Origin: Roseburia intestinalis L1-82
GTDB taxonomy: Bacteria > Bacillota > Clostridia > Lachnospirales > Lachnospiraceae
NCBI RefSeq assembly: GCF_900537995.1
Contig: NZ_LR027880.1
Coordinates: 2,302,001-2,366,000, forward strand
Length of the DNA: 64,000 nucleotides
Direction: 5' to 3'
Position numbers and translations under genes: made by a program. This document shows positions 36,837 through 46,122 of this stretch, one piece after another. Within the stretch, counting starts at the first letter, position 1. Every line of letters starts with the position of its first letter. The notes below the pieces were generated by a model, which did not search any database, was not told the origin of the DNA, and saw only the letters and a program-made list of their open reading frames with translations.

Positions 36837-37886
36837 CTAATTTTCATTCCAGTGCAGCAGTTCATAGCGAAGGCTCTCTAACAGTTCGGATTCCGGCACT
36901 TTCTTGTAGACCTCTCCATGTTTGATGATCAGTCCTTCCCCGATACCTCCGGCAATTCCGATATCCGCCTCTTTTGCCTCACCCGGTCCGTTGACCACAC
37001 AGCCCATAACGGCAACTTTGATGTCTAACGGGATATCGGCAACCATATTTTCGACCTGGTTTGCAAGTCCGATCAGATCGATCCTGGTTCTTCCACAGGT
37101 CGGACAGGATACGACCTCAATACCACCCTTGCGCAGTCCTAATGTCTTTAAGATCAGCTTTGCGGATTTGATTTCCTCTAACGGATCTCCGGTCAGTGAA
37201 ACACGGATCGTATCACCGATGCCCTGATGTAAAATCAGTCCAAGTCCGATTGCGGATTTGATATTTCCACTGATGATCGTTCCGGCTTCGGTGATGCCTA
37301 CATGCAGCGGGTGATCAGTTTTTTCTGCGATCAGCTCATGTGCTTTCACACACATCATAACGTCCGAGGATTTGATGCTGATAACAAGGTTATCGTATCC
37401 CATATCCTCAATCATTTTTACTTTATCCAGCGCACTCTCAACGATTCCTTCTGCCGTCACGCCATGGTATTTTTCTACCAGATCTTTTTCTAAAGAACCA
37501 CTGTTGACACCGACACGAATCGGGATCTGCCGCTCTTTTGCCGCATCCACGACCGCCTGTACGCGCTCTCTGCTTCCGATGTTTCCCGGATTGATACGGA
37601 TCTTATCTGCACCGTGCTCGATTGCTGCGATCGCCAGACGGTAATCAAAATGAATATCTGCCACGACCGGGATCTCCACCTGTTTTTTGATCTCTGTCAA
37701 TGCTTCGGCAGCTTCCATTGTCGGCACTGCACATCTTATGATATCACAGCCTGCTGCCGCAAGTTTATTGATTTGTGCCACTGTCGCAGCGATGTCCTCT
37801 GTCTTTGTATTTGTCATTGACTGAATCAGGATCGGATTACCGCCCCCGATCACTTTCGAACCGATTTTTACTGTTTTTGTTTTCAC
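36837..37886 (-). CDS. ispG: 4-hydroxy-3-methylbut-2-en-1-yl diphosphate synthase
   Basis: A 4Fe-4S enzyme of the MEP isoprenoid route, 349 residues, the short bacterial form. It has a TIM barrel with 'PILIQSMTNTKTED', 'ADKIRINPGNIG', 'VGVNSGSLEKDL', and the iron-sulfur Cys residues in 'SCPTCGRTRIDL' and 'MGCVVNGPGEAKEADIG'. The start codon is GTG at 37886, preceded by GAGGTG. It lies between rseP and polC, and with dxr gives two MEP genes in the cluster. Confidence 0.97.
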   Translation of the reverse strand: MKTKTVKIGSKVIGGGNPILIQSMTNTKTEDIAATVAQINKLAAAGCDIIRCAVPTMEAAEALTEIKKQVEIPVVADIHFDYRLAIAAIEHGADKIRINPGNIGSRERVQAVVDAAKERQIPIRVGVNSGSLEKDLVEKYHGVTAEGIVESALDKVKMIEDMGYDNLVISIKSSDVMMCVKAHELIAEKTDHPLHVGITEAGTIISGNIKSAIGLGLILHQGIGDTIRVSLTGDPLEEIKSAKLILKTLGLRKGGIEVVSCPTCGRTRIDLIGLANQVENMVADIPLDIKVAVMGCVVNGPGEAKEADIGIAGGIGEGLIIKHGEVYKKVPESELLESLRYELLHWNEN

Positions 37887-37899
37887 TGTACTTTCACCT

Positions 37900-38931
37900 C
37901 TACATGAAAATTTTTCGAATATCGTTAAACATTACAACCACCATCAAAAGCATTAAAAGCATAAGTCCTATAAAATGCACCATGCCCTCTTTGTCCGGAT
38001 CAACCTTTTTCCCCCGGATCGCCTCAACGATCAGAAACACCAGTCGTCCACCGTCCAATGCCGGAAGCGGCAGCAGGTTCATAACACCAAGGTTTGCCGA
38101 GATCAGAATACAGATATAGAGCATTTGTAAAAATGCCGCATAATAACCGTAGGAAACACTCTCCTCATAGCTGTCACCGATCGCATCGACAAGCCCGACC
38201 GGACCACTCATATCATTTAAGGTAACACCGCCTGTTGCAAGCATTTTTAAGCTTCCAAACGTCGTATCGATCCAGTATTTTACCTCATATCCACTGTACA
38301 GAAGATTCTTAAACACATTTCCTTTCTCCACTTCACCGCCGACAAAACCATAGCGGTATCTGCCAAGTTCTTCATCATACAGCGGTGTCAGCTCTGCCGT
38401 ATATCTTTTTCCGTCACGCTCATAAGTCACTTCCACGGTCTCCCCCGCATGGAACATGGAGTAAGAACTGACTTCCCGGTAAAAATGAATATGTTTTCCG
38501 TTCATTTTTACAATGACATCCCCCGCCTGCATACCTGCCTGTTCCGCTGCAAAGCCCTCGCTGACCTCTGTGATCTTAGGGACATCATATCCATTGCAGG
38601 AAAGAAGGATAAAAGAAAAGACAAATGCCATGATAAAGTTAAACACCGGTCCGGCGGCAACCACACTGATCCTTGCCCAGACAGACTTTTTGCCAAATGC
38701 CCGGTCATCTGTACTCTCGCCGTCTTCTCCCTCCATCATACAGGCACCTCCAAACGGAAGCAGTTTTAAGGAATATTTCGTTTCTCCCTTCGTCATGCCC
38801 AAAATCGTCGGTCCAAGTCCGAGACAGAACTCATTGACACGGATCCCATTTGCCTTTGCCAGTGAAAAATGTCCAAGTTCATGAAATATAATAATGATAC
38901 TGAAGATCAATAATGCGATAATAATTTTCAT
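37900..38931 (-). CDS. rseP: RseP/RasP site-2 membrane metalloprotease
   Basis: A 343-residue M50 zinc protease that cleaves transmembrane substrates (anti-sigma factors, signal peptides). The catalytic 'HELGH' is at residues 17-21 in the first membrane helix, 'NLLPLPALDGGRL' carries the third zinc ligand Asp, and one PDZ domain (about 105-180, 'AAEQAGMQAGDVIVKMNG') lies between. Four membrane helices are visible. Normal length and normal position between dxr and ispG. Confidence 0.95.
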   Translation of the reverse strand: MKIIIALLIFSIIIIFHELGHFSLAKANGIRVNEFCLGLGPTILGMTKGETKYSLKLLPFGGACMMEGEDGESTDDRAFGKKSVWARISVVAAGPVFNFIMAFVFSFILLSCNGYDVPKITEVSEGFAAEQAGMQAGDVIVKMNGKHIHFYREVSSYSMFHAGETVEVTYERDGKRYTAELTPLYDEELGRYRYGFVGGEVEKGNVFKNLLYSGYEVKYWIDTTFGSLKMLATGGVTLNDMSGPVGLVDAIGDSYEESVSYGYYAAFLQMLYICILISANLGVMNLLPLPALDGGRLVFLIVEAIRGKKVDPDKEGMVHFIGLMLLMLLMVVVMFNDIRKIFM

Positions 38932-38959
38932 CCGTTTTTAATTCCTTTCCATTCTGCCT

Positions 38960-40105
38960 CTAAGCCCATTTCTGCCCGATATATTCGTATACTGCCTGCT
39001 CTGTTTCTAATACCTGATCTAAAGTCGGATCGCTGATATATGCCACATGCTCCATGCAGTCCTCAATGATCTCCGTGATCTGCGGATAGCTGATCCTACG
39101 GTCTAAAAACATTGCCACTGCACGCTCGTTCGCCGCATTAAATACGGTTGGCTGACTGCCACCCTTTCTCATTGCATCGTATGCTAACGCCAGTCCCCGG
39201 AAGGTCTTTGTATCCGGCCGTTCAAACGTCAGACTTCCCAGTTCAAAAAGATCCAGTCTCTTTCCTGACATTTTTCTGCGCTCCGGATAATAGAGTGCAT
39301 ACTGGATCGGCAGACGCATATCCGGTGTTCCAAGCTGGGCAATCACTGCTCCATCCTCATACTGCACCGCAGAATGGATCACACTCTGCGGATGAACGAC
39401 CACTTCGATCTGATCTAATTCCACACCAAAAAGCCATTTTGCCTCCATGACCTCAAGTCCCTTGTTGACCAGTGTCGAGGAATCAATTGTTATTTTTCTT
39501 CCCATCGACCAGTTCGGATGTTTTAAGGCGTCCTCCACTTTCATCTCTGCAAGATCCTCCGCGTTTTTTCCGCGAAATGGTCCGCCGGATGCCGTCAGAA
39601 GGATTTTTTCAATACGGTTGCTCTCATTGCCCTGCAGTGACTGGAAAATCGCGCTGTGTTCACTGTCCACCGGAAGGATCGGCACATGATATTCTTTTGC
39701 CAGCGGAATGATGATGTGTCCTGCCGTCACTAGTGTCTCTTTATTTGCAAGTGCAATTTTTTTGCCAGCCTTGATTGCTGCAACTGTCGGACGGATCCCC
39801 ATCATGCCAACGATCGCGGTAACTAAGATCTCACTCTCCGGATGAACTGCGACTTCAATCAGTCCTTCCATCTTTGAAACCACTTTTGTGTCCGTATCCG
39901 CAATTTTAATCTTTAATGCTTCTGCGGCTTCCTCTTTGAAAACACATACCAGTTTCGGGGAAAACTCCCTGATCTGCTGCTCTAATAATGTAATATTACT
40001 TCCTGCCGCAAGTGCAACGACCTCGATATCTTTCTGTTCTCTTACGATATCAAGTGTCTGTGTTCCGATTGAACCTGTCGAGCCTAAGATTGCTATTTTT
40101 TTCAT
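38960..40105 (-). CDS. dxr: 1-deoxy-D-xylulose 5-phosphate reductoisomerase
   Basis: The first committed enzyme of the MEP pathway, 381 residues. It has the NADPH motif 'ILGSTGSIGTQTLDI', metal/substrate region 'LPVDSEHSAIFQSL', 'LTASGGPFRGK' and 'HPNWSMGRKITIDSSTLVNKG' (partial), and the C-terminal helical domain. RBS AGAGGA. It is preceded by a hairpin-rich gap of 168 nt after cdsA. Confidence 0.97.
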   Translation of the reverse strand: MKKIAILGSTGSIGTQTLDIVREQKDIEVVALAAGSNITLLEQQIREFSPKLVCVFKEEAAEALKIKIADTDTKVVSKMEGLIEVAVHPESEILVTAIVGMMGIRPTVAAIKAGKKIALANKETLVTAGHIIIPLAKEYHVPILPVDSEHSAIFQSLQGNESNRIEKILLTASGGPFRGKNAEDLAEMKVEDALKHPNWSMGRKITIDSSTLVNKGLEVMEAKWLFGVELDQIEVVVHPQSVIHSAVQYEDGAVIAQLGTPDMRLPIQYALYYPERRKMSGKRLDLFELGSLTFERPDTKTFRGLALAYDAMRKGGSQPTVFNAANERAVAMFLDRRISYPQITEIIEDCMEHVAYISDPTLDQVLETEQAVYEYIGQKWA

Positions 40106-40123
40106 ACAAATCCTCTTTTCTAA

Positions 40124-40256
40124 GCAACTTGTTGCGAAGAGGCGACGAGAATCTCAAATTCTCGGAGGCATATTTTTTATGCCTTGCCATCAAAGCTATT
40201 TGTTTTGCTCAGAAACAAATAGCCGTGCGAAAAATAAGCTATCAAGCTTATTTTTC
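40124..40256 (-). other. Chain of five hairpins in the cdsA-dxr gap
   Basis: Within 133 nt: gcaac/gttgc (40124-40135), gagaat/attctc (40147-40163), ggcata/tatgcc (40167-40183), gctatttgttt/aaacaaatagc (40195-40223) and gaaaaataagct/agcttatttttc (40229-40256). All arms are perfect and unrelated to one another. No open frame uses the gap. Candidate RNA-processing or mRNA-stability region, or a relic of a hairpin-rich repeat family. Confidence 0.65.
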
Positions 40257-40273
40257 ACACTAATATCCTCTGT

Positions 40274-41080
40274 TTACAATACAATAAAATTTGCTGCAAG
40301 AAAATAAATCATCGGCGCCGTAAAAATCACACTGTCAAAGCGATCCAGGATACCGCCGTGTCCCGGGATCAGTTTTCCATAATCCTTGATCTCATAGTTT
40401 CTCTTGATTGCAGACGCAGTCAGATCACCTACCATGGAGATCAACGCTCCAACCGCACTGATCGCTGCCATGATCCATACATGCTGTGTGGTAACACCCA
40501 TCGCATTTTTAAAGATCATGCCATAGATCACAGTTAAAAGTGCAGCACCGACCACTCCACCGATTGCTCCTTCCACAGATTTTTTCGGACTTAACTTCGG
40601 AGACATTTTATGTTTTCCAATCAGCATACCAACACAGTACGCACAGGTATCACATCCCCAGGAGCACAAAAAGATCAGCCATACGATATAGGCACCCGCG
40701 GTGAGCATTCTCGTCTGATATACATAAGAAAGCATCACAGCCACATAAAACACACCGAAAAATACAGCTAACATCTGCTCCGTCTTATATTTCGGATAAG
40801 TAAATACATAAACAAACATCAATGCCATCAGGAATCCTAAAACGACTACCATAAGATCCGGCAGAAATGCCCATTTCAGATTACAGTAAAATACGGTCGC
40901 CGCAAGATACCCCACGATTCCCGGCAGTTCTTTTTCCACATGAAAAATGCGGAATAACTCAAACATTCCTATATAGGAAATAAGTAACGTCGAAAAGAGT
41001 AACACATCTCCCCCCGTGATAATAAGTACTAACGCGGCTGCCACCAACACGATGCCGCTCAACAGTCTTGTCTTAAACAT
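40274..41080 (-). CDS. cdsA: Phosphatidate cytidylyltransferase
   Basis: Makes CDP-diacylglycerol for phospholipid synthesis. A 268-residue polytopic membrane protein with about seven helices and the C-terminal CDP-alcohol transferase signature in 'RNYEIKDYGKLIPGHGGILD' followed by RFDS. It lies 31 nt past uppS, the standard order. Confidence 0.96.
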   Translation of the reverse strand: MFKTRLLSGIVLVAAALVLIITGGDVLLFSTLLISYIGMFELFRIFHVEKELPGIVGYLAATVFYCNLKWAFLPDLMVVVLGFLMALMFVYVFTYPKYKTEQMLAVFFGVFYVAVMLSYVYQTRMLTAGAYIVWLIFLCSWGCDTCAYCVGMLIGKHKMSPKLSPKKSVEGAIGGVVGAALLTVIYGMIFKNAMGVTTQHVWIMAAISAVGALISMVGDLTASAIKRNYEIKDYGKLIPGHGGILDRFDSVIFTAPMIYFLAANFIVL

Positions 41081-41110
41081 ATATGAAAACCTGCCCTTTC
41101 TTCTTTCGGT

Positions 41111-41824
41111 CTATTTCGCTTCCTCTGCCAGTCCGCCAAATCGTCTGTCTCTCTTATTATACGCTTCCACAGCTTTTTCTAATTCCTCTTTTCCAAAATC
41201 CGGCCATGGCACATCGGTAAAATAAAATTCACTGTACGCAAGCTGCCATAACAGATAGTTCGAAAGGCGCTGCTCCCCGCTTGTGCGTATCAAAAGATCC
41301 GGATCCGGAATTCCTGCAGTATCCAGATATGAGGCAAACAGATCTTCATTTAATTCCGAAACCTGCCTTGTACCATTCTCCATATCCTGACACATTTTTT
41401 TCATTGCGCGGATCATTTCATCCCTGCTTCCATAATTGATGGCGATCTGCAGGTTCAGACCATCATTTTTTGCAGAAGCTGCTTCCAGCTCCACGATCTG
41501 TTTCTGGAACCGGGCACTCAAACGTGTGGTATCCCCGATCACGCGTACACGCATATTATTTTTATCTGCTGTTTTAATACAGTTCTTCAGATAACTTTCC
41601 AGCAGCTTCATGAGTGCTGCCACCTCTCCCTCCGGTCTGTTCCAGTTTTCTGTCGAAAAAGCATACATAGTCAGATATTTAATTCCCATATCATGTGCTG
41701 CTTTGCAGACTGTTTCCACATTTTTTGCCCCAACCGTATGACCATAGTTTCTGGGCATTCCCTTACTTTTTGCCCATCTTCCGTTCCCGTCAAGGATAAT
41801 TGCTACATGCTGCGGAATTTTCAT
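41111..41824 (-). CDS. uppS: Undecaprenyl diphosphate synthase (cis-prenyltransferase)
   Basis: Makes the C55 lipid carrier for peptidoglycan. It has 237 residues from the start at 41824 (MKIPQHVAIILDGNGRWAK), with the catalytic Asp12 in 'ILDGNGRWA', 'STENWNRP' and the C-terminal 'PDLLIRTSGEQRLSNYLLWQ' (family signature). The frame remains open to 41908 but that part runs through a hairpin and is not family-like. Confidence 0.96.
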   Translation of the reverse strand: MKIPQHVAIILDGNGRWAKSKGMPRNYGHTVGAKNVETVCKAAHDMGIKYLTMYAFSTENWNRPEGEVAALMKLLESYLKNCIKTADKNNMRVRVIGDTTRLSARFQKQIVELEAASAKNDGLNLQIAINYGSRDEMIRAMKKMCQDMENGTRQVSELNEDLFASYLDTAGIPDPDLLIRTSGEQRLSNYLLWQLAYSEFYFTDVPWPDFGKEELEKAVEAYNKRDRRFGGLAEEAK

Positions 41825-41884
41825 TGTAATCACCACGCCTTTCCATAACCTGCATACTTTGTGCCTGCATTCATTCATAAAGTG

Positions 41885-41916
41885 AAAATGAGGACACGCC
41901 ATTGTCATGTCCTCAC
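41885..41916 (-). terminator. Hairpin with T-run between frr and uppS
   Basis: On the minus strand tgaggaca pairs with tgtcctca (41889-41915) and TTTTC follows. It may be a partial terminator setting the frr to uppS ratio. Confidence 0.5.
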
Positions 41917-41939
41917 CTCTATGTTCTATACAAAAATCC

Positions 41940-42494
41940 CTAAACTGTCAGGATCTCTTTTGTTTTTGCCTCAACAGCCTTGTCGATCTCAGTGATATAT
42001 TTATCTGTCATTTTCTGTGCGCCGTCCTCTAACTCTTTCACTTCGTCCTCGGACACATCGGCAGACTTGCTTAATTTCTTGAAAGAATCATTGGCATCAC
42101 GACGGATATTACGGATTGCTACTTTTGCATTCTCGCCTTTTTTCTTAACATCCTTTGCCAGTTCTTTACGTCTTTCCTCAGTGAGTTCCGGGAAAAGAAG
42201 ACGAATCACTTTTCCATCATTTGTCGGATTGATTCCAAGATCTGACGTTAAGATCGCTTTCTCGATTTCTTTTACCATAGAAGCTTCCCATGGCTGGATC
42301 TGAATCATTCTCGGTTCCGGAACATTGACGTTTGCCACCTGCTGAATTGCAGTCGGTGTTCCATAATAATCAACTTTTAACTTATCAAGGACATGCGGAT
42401 TGGCACGTCCTGCACGGATGCTTCCGAACTCCTCTGACAGGTTATTCATTGTTTTCTGCATTTTTTCATCAAACTGAACTAATCTCTCATCCAT
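41940..42494 (-). CDS. frr: Ribosome recycling factor
   Basis: A 184-residue RRF of normal length that splits post-termination ribosomes with EF-G. Characteristic parts are 'GSIRAGRANPHVLDKLKVDY', 'IQPWEASMVKEIEKAI' and 'RLLFPELTEERRKEL'. RBS ATGGAG. 31 nt past pyrH. Confidence 0.97.
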   Translation of the reverse strand: MDERLVQFDEKMQKTMNNLSEEFGSIRAGRANPHVLDKLKVDYYGTPTAIQQVANVNVPEPRMIQIQPWEASMVKEIEKAILTSDLGINPTNDGKVIRLLFPELTEERRKELAKDVKKKGENAKVAIRNIRRDANDSFKKLSKSADVSEDEVKELEDGAQKMTDKYITEIDKAVEAKTKEILTV

Positions 42495-42525
42495 ATTTTT
42501 ACTCCATACCTTTCACGGTTCTTTG

Positions 42526-43221
42526 TTACACGGTTACTTTTGTACCGTTAAAATCGCCAGTCATGGCTTTTACAATGCTGTTTTCCTCGTTCAGTCCAAA
42601 AACGAACATCGGCATTTTATTTTCCATACACATGATCGACGCAGTCAGGTCAACCACTGCAAGTTTACGATCGATCACTTCCTGTATGGATACTTCGCTG
42701 TATTTTACAGCAGAAGGATTGATCTTTGGATCACTGTCGTAGACACCATCGATTGCTTTTGCAAGATAGATGCCCTCTGCCTCCATCTCAATCGCACGGA
42801 GCACAATGCCTGTATCTGTGGAGAAATACGGATGTCCGGTTCCTCCTGCAAAAAATACGACCATTCCTTTTTCAAAATACTTATTTGCACGATCCTTTGA
42901 AAACAGTTTTGTCATGCTTCCACACTCAAATGGTGTCAGGATCTGTGTTTTCATTCCAACGGAACGGAAAATTTCAGAAACATAGATACAGTTCATAACT
43001 GTTGCAAGCATTCCTATCTGGTCTGCCTTTGTACGGTCGATGGTTTCACTGGTTCTTCCTCTCCAGAAATTACCTCCGCCGATCACGATGCCGACCTGGA
43101 TGCCCTGATCTGTAATCTGTTTTACCTGTCTTGCCACTTCTGTGACAGTCGGTTCATCAAATCCGGTATGTTTTTCACCGGCTAAAGCTTCACCGCTTAA
43201 TTTTAAGAATACTCTCTTCAT
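42526..43221 (-). CDS. pyrH: UMP kinase
   Basis: A 231-residue bacterial UMP kinase of the amino-acid-kinase fold. Motifs are 'LKLSGEALAG', 'VIGGGNFWRG', 'VVFFAGGTGHPYFSTDTG' and 'DGVYDSDPKINPSA'. It phosphorylates UMP to UDP and is feedback-controlled by UTP. It starts 6 nt after the bactofilin gene and is followed by frr. Confidence 0.97.
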   Translation of the reverse strand: MKRVFLKLSGEALAGEKHTGFDEPTVTEVARQVKQITDQGIQVGIVIGGGNFWRGRTSETIDRTKADQIGMLATVMNCIYVSEIFRSVGMKTQILTPFECGSMTKLFSKDRANKYFEKGMVVFFAGGTGHPYFSTDTGIVLRAIEMEAEGIYLAKAIDGVYDSDPKINPSAVKYSEVSIQEVIDRKLAVVDLTASIMCMENKMPMFVFGLNEENSIVKAMTGDFNGTKVTV

Positions 43222-43227
43222 ATTCGA

Positions 43228-44097
43228 TTACTCGTTTCCTTTCTGAGCATTACCATTGAACAGGCTCTGTACATCCACGTCAGAATAGCACTGTGAGCAG
43301 AATCCTTCGATTACCGCACCATTGTTGATCTGTACAGAACGTGATTTGATGTTACCCATAACAACTGCGGATGTATCCACAACAACCGGTCCCTGTACAT
43401 CAATATCACCTTTGATGGCTCCGGCAATCACTGCAGAAGTAGAGGTCACATTACCGATGATCACAGAACCAAGACCGATCTTAATGGTTCCTGTACTGAC
43501 AACCTCTCCCTCAATCTTTGCAGCGTCTGCAAAAAATTCAGATGCACTGCTGTTTCCATTTACAACGCCGGTTACAACTAATTTGCCGTTGCATCCCACA
43601 TTTCCTTCTACCTGTCCTCTTACATCCAAGGAACCGTTTGATACAATATCACCTTTGATGATCGTTCCCTCTGTGATTACGGATACCTCATCAGATACCG
43701 GTGCGCTCTGGTTATTAGTTACAGGTGCTGTTGTATTGTCAGCCATTTTTCTTTCCTCCTGGGTTGCTTTTGTAATATTTGAAACTGTTTCATTTCTTTC
43801 TGGTTCAGGTACAGATGCAGGCACAGGTACTGCTGCTCTTTCTGTCGGGGCACTTGCATTCCTTGCTGCCATCTCTGCGGCGCTTCTTGCTGCAGCAACT
43901 TTCTCAGCTTCCTGCTTTGTCACCTGTTCTAACAGACCATCCAGCTTGGAAAGTTCTGTCTCAACATCCACTTCGCCTTCTAACGTATTAACCTCAACGT
44001 CATCTTCGTTCGTGCTGGTTTCCAGGTTGTCATCTGCAGGCATCAGTTCATTGACTGCCTGTGAGAAGTCATCTTTAAAATCCTTGAAAAATCCCAT
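43228..44097 (-). CDS. Bactofilin with long N-terminal extension
   Basis: A 289-residue cytoskeletal protein. The C-terminal half (about 140-275) is a bactofilin right-handed beta-helix with regular repeats such as 'GTIIKGDIVSNGSLDVRGQV' and 'GNVTSTSAVIAGAIKGDIDV'. The N-terminal half is acidic then Ala/Pro-rich and probably disordered. Bactofilins polymerise without nucleotide and help place cell-wall enzymes. The ATG at 44097 has GGAGG at proper spacing. It follows the deacetylase-like gene, consistent with a wall-linked pair. Confidence 0.9.
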   Translation of the reverse strand: MGFFKDFKDDFSQAVNELMPADDNLETSTNEDDVEVNTLEGEVDVETELSKLDGLLEQVTKQEAEKVAAARSAAEMAARNASAPTERAAVPVPASVPEPERNETVSNITKATQEERKMADNTTAPVTNNQSAPVSDEVSVITEGTIIKGDIVSNGSLDVRGQVEGNVGCNGKLVVTGVVNGNSSASEFFADAAKIEGEVVSTGTIKIGLGSVIIGNVTSTSAVIAGAIKGDIDVQGPVVVDTSAVVMGNIKSRSVQINNGAVIEGFCSQCYSDVDVQSLFNGNAQKGNE

Positions 44098-44121
44098 GTT
44101 CATTCCTCCATTTATTCTCAG

Positions 44122-45114
44122 TTATTCCACTGTGTCTGCTTTCACATACTGAATAACCTGTGTATCTTCATCAATCGGTAATATTTGTGCGCCCATTCCC
44201 TCTAAAGCTTCAATCAAAGGTCCTAAAGCTTCTACCGTTGCTGACTTATCCGTTCCGTCATGCAGTAATACCACCGACGTTTTATATTTTACTACATCAT
44301 CTGTCACATTTTCAACTATTTCCTCAGAAGTATATGCGGTCGAGGCGCCATCTCCTGCCGATACATTCCAGTCATAATAAATAATTCCCTGTGTATTAAG
44401 ATAATGAATAAAGTAATCCATCGGTACGTTACTGATGAGATTGCTGCTTCCTCCCGGAAAACGATAGTAAAGACTATCCACTCCTGTGGTCTGTTTCAAA
44501 AAATTCTTCAATGTCATATAATCCTGTTCGAACGCATCTTCCGACTGGTAGATCACACTATACTGGTTGGAATACGAATTCATGCCAAGTGTATGTCCCT
44601 CATCCACAATACGTTGATAGACAGAAAGCATTTCTTCATCCTGGTTTCCATTCACAAAAAAAGTAGCTTTTACGCCATATGCCTGCAGCACATCCAGAAT
44701 CTCAGATGTGTGTTCCGATGGCACATTATCAAACGTTAAGTATACTTTATGTAAATCTCCTTCCGATGCCAGATTGTCCTCATCGGAAATCCCGGATGCA
44801 GGAGGTGTTACTTTATCCCATGTCATCTCCGTCTGCATCTCTTCTGTTGTCTCTGTCTCCTCTGCTATCACACCACCATTCAGATCTGCGGCCGCTCCGG
44901 CATTAATCTGATCCGTGTTCTGCTCACTGCTGCTTGTCACCAGCTGATCCAGCTTATGTTCCAGCGACGTCATCTTCACAAATAGCACCACAACCAATAT
45001 CATGGACAGAACGATCCATCCTGCCACAATCAGTATGATACTGTATCGGATTTTCGTGATCCGCTTTCTCCGCTTTCTCTGGTAATTCAGTACTTCTGAA
45101 TCTTTATCCTGCAT
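44122..45114 (-). CDS. NodB-type polysaccharide deacetylase homologue, probably catalytically inactive
   Basis: A 330-residue membrane-anchored protein with a cytoplasmic basic N-terminus, one TM helix (about 24-46), a short coiled coil and Glu/Thr linker, then a NodB domain (about 125-325). Motif 3 'YYRFPGGSSN', motif 4 'DWNVSAGD' and motif 5 'VLLHDGT' are intact. In motif 1 TFDDGP reads TFDNVP, and in motif 2 the usual HxxxH pair (GMHSYSH in relatives) reads 'GMNSYSN'. All three metal ligands (Asp, His, His) are Asn, so metal-dependent deacetylation is unlikely. It may be a peptidoglycan-binding pseudoenzyme linked to the bactofilin downstream. Confidence 0.87.
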   Translation of the reverse strand: MQDKDSEVLNYQRKRRKRITKIRYSIILIVAGWIVLSMILVVVLFVKMTSLEHKLDQLVTSSSEQNTDQINAGAAADLNGGVIAEETETTEEMQTEMTWDKVTPPASGISDEDNLASEGDLHKVYLTFDNVPSEHTSEILDVLQAYGVKATFFVNGNQDEEMLSVYQRIVDEGHTLGMNSYSNQYSVIYQSEDAFEQDYMTLKNFLKQTTGVDSLYYRFPGGSSNLISNVPMDYFIHYLNTQGIIYYDWNVSAGDGASTAYTSEEIVENVTDDVVKYKTSVVLLHDGTDKSATVEALGPLIEALEGMGAQILPIDEDTQVIQYVKADTVE

Positions 45115-45177
45115 ACAATACCCCCAAGGTAATCGTTAGTACCTATCTATTGTAACACATTTTTCTATTTTTCAAAT

Positions 45178-45221
45178 AAAAAAGCGCAAAAAAATTGATT
45201 AATTTTTTCGCACTTTTTTTA
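45178..45221. terminator. Terminator behind the DUF368 gene
   Basis: An AT-rich stem (aaaaaagcgcaaaaaaatt with aattttttcgcactttttt, 45178-45221) with one or two mismatches and T-runs on both strands. Confidence 0.75.
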
Positions 45222-45257
45222 TTATTGTCTGATTATTTTTATTTCTATTGTACTATT

Positions 45258-46103
45258 TTATTTTCCAAGTATGTTTGCAATAAAAAAACCGCCAATAAAG
45301 AGTAATATTCCAAGCAGCAGCTGTCCAAAACCGATAGAAACGATATTCATCCCGGATAACACTGCAATCGGCGATGAAGTGACCAGCCCCATAATTGCAA
45401 AATACGTTTTCCTCTCCTGTTTCTCCAATAAATATTCCACAAGTTTTGATACAAGAAATATTCCAAGCACCACACCGATACCAAATGGGATGAGCACTGC
45501 TGCACAGGCGAACAGCTCCTCCCACTTAAGAGCCGGTAATGCTGCCAAAAAACCGCTGATTCTGTTTATGATCGGTGTATAATATCCCAGAGACATCAAC
45601 AGCATTGAACCACTGACCCCGGGAATCACCATCGTTGCCGCAGCTACCGTTCCAACCACAAACAGCGAGATACTGTTTTTTATTCCCGGATTTAAGGCAA
45701 CATCTGTTCCCTGTTTCCAGAACTGCATCCAGACGACCAGACCAAAAAACAAAACAAACAGCAGCGTCTCTGAAAATGTGATCCGCTTTCCCATGATTTT
45801 GGGCAGCAATAGCGGTACTCCGCCAAAGATCAGTCCAATAAACAGCATTGCCGTCTCAAATGGAAATTCCAAAAAGAAATATCCGATTGCAAATGACAGT
45901 CCGCCGATTCCAATCAGCATGCCAATCGCATAGGGAAGCAAAAACTTTACGCTCTTCCAGAAATGTTTTGGCATTCCCGTTACCGCCCCGATCACATCCC
46001 CATAAATCCCCATAGAAACCATCATGGTTCCTCCGCTGACACCCGGAATGATATTGGCAACACCAATTGCAATTCCGCGCAGCACCTCTTTTAAAAATGA
46101 CAT
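45258..46103 (-). CDS. DUF368 polyprenyl-phosphate transporter (PopT-type)
   Basis: A 281-residue membrane protein with about eight helices and two copies of the family motif, 'NIIPGVSGGTMMV' and 'MVIPGVSGSMLLM', marking an inverted repeat fold. DUF368 proteins (PopT) have been shown to recycle undecaprenyl phosphate across the membrane. The start at 46103 has GGAGG 6 nt upstream. It lies near uppS-cdsA and the wall-associated bactofilin/deacetylase genes, which suits a role in lipid-carrier recycling. Confidence 0.9.
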   Translation of the reverse strand: MSFLKEVLRGIAIGVANIIPGVSGGTMMVSMGIYGDVIGAVTGMPKHFWKSVKFLLPYAIGMLIGIGGLSFAIGYFFLEFPFETAMLFIGLIFGGVPLLLPKIMGKRITFSETLLFVLFFGLVVWMQFWKQGTDVALNPGIKNSISLFVVGTVAAATMVIPGVSGSMLLMSLGYYTPIINRISGFLAALPALKWEELFACAAVLIPFGIGVVLGIFLVSKLVEYLLEKQERKTYFAIMGLVTSSPIAVLSGMNIVSIGFGQLLLGILLFIGGFFIANILGK

Positions 46104-46122
46104 ATCCATCCTCCAAATCCTG

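Noticed and set aside
43322..44152. 276-codon plus-strand frame opposite the bactofilin gene
   Set aside because: Mirror of a repetitive beta-helix gene; low complexity (Ser/Thr/Pro) and no start signal.
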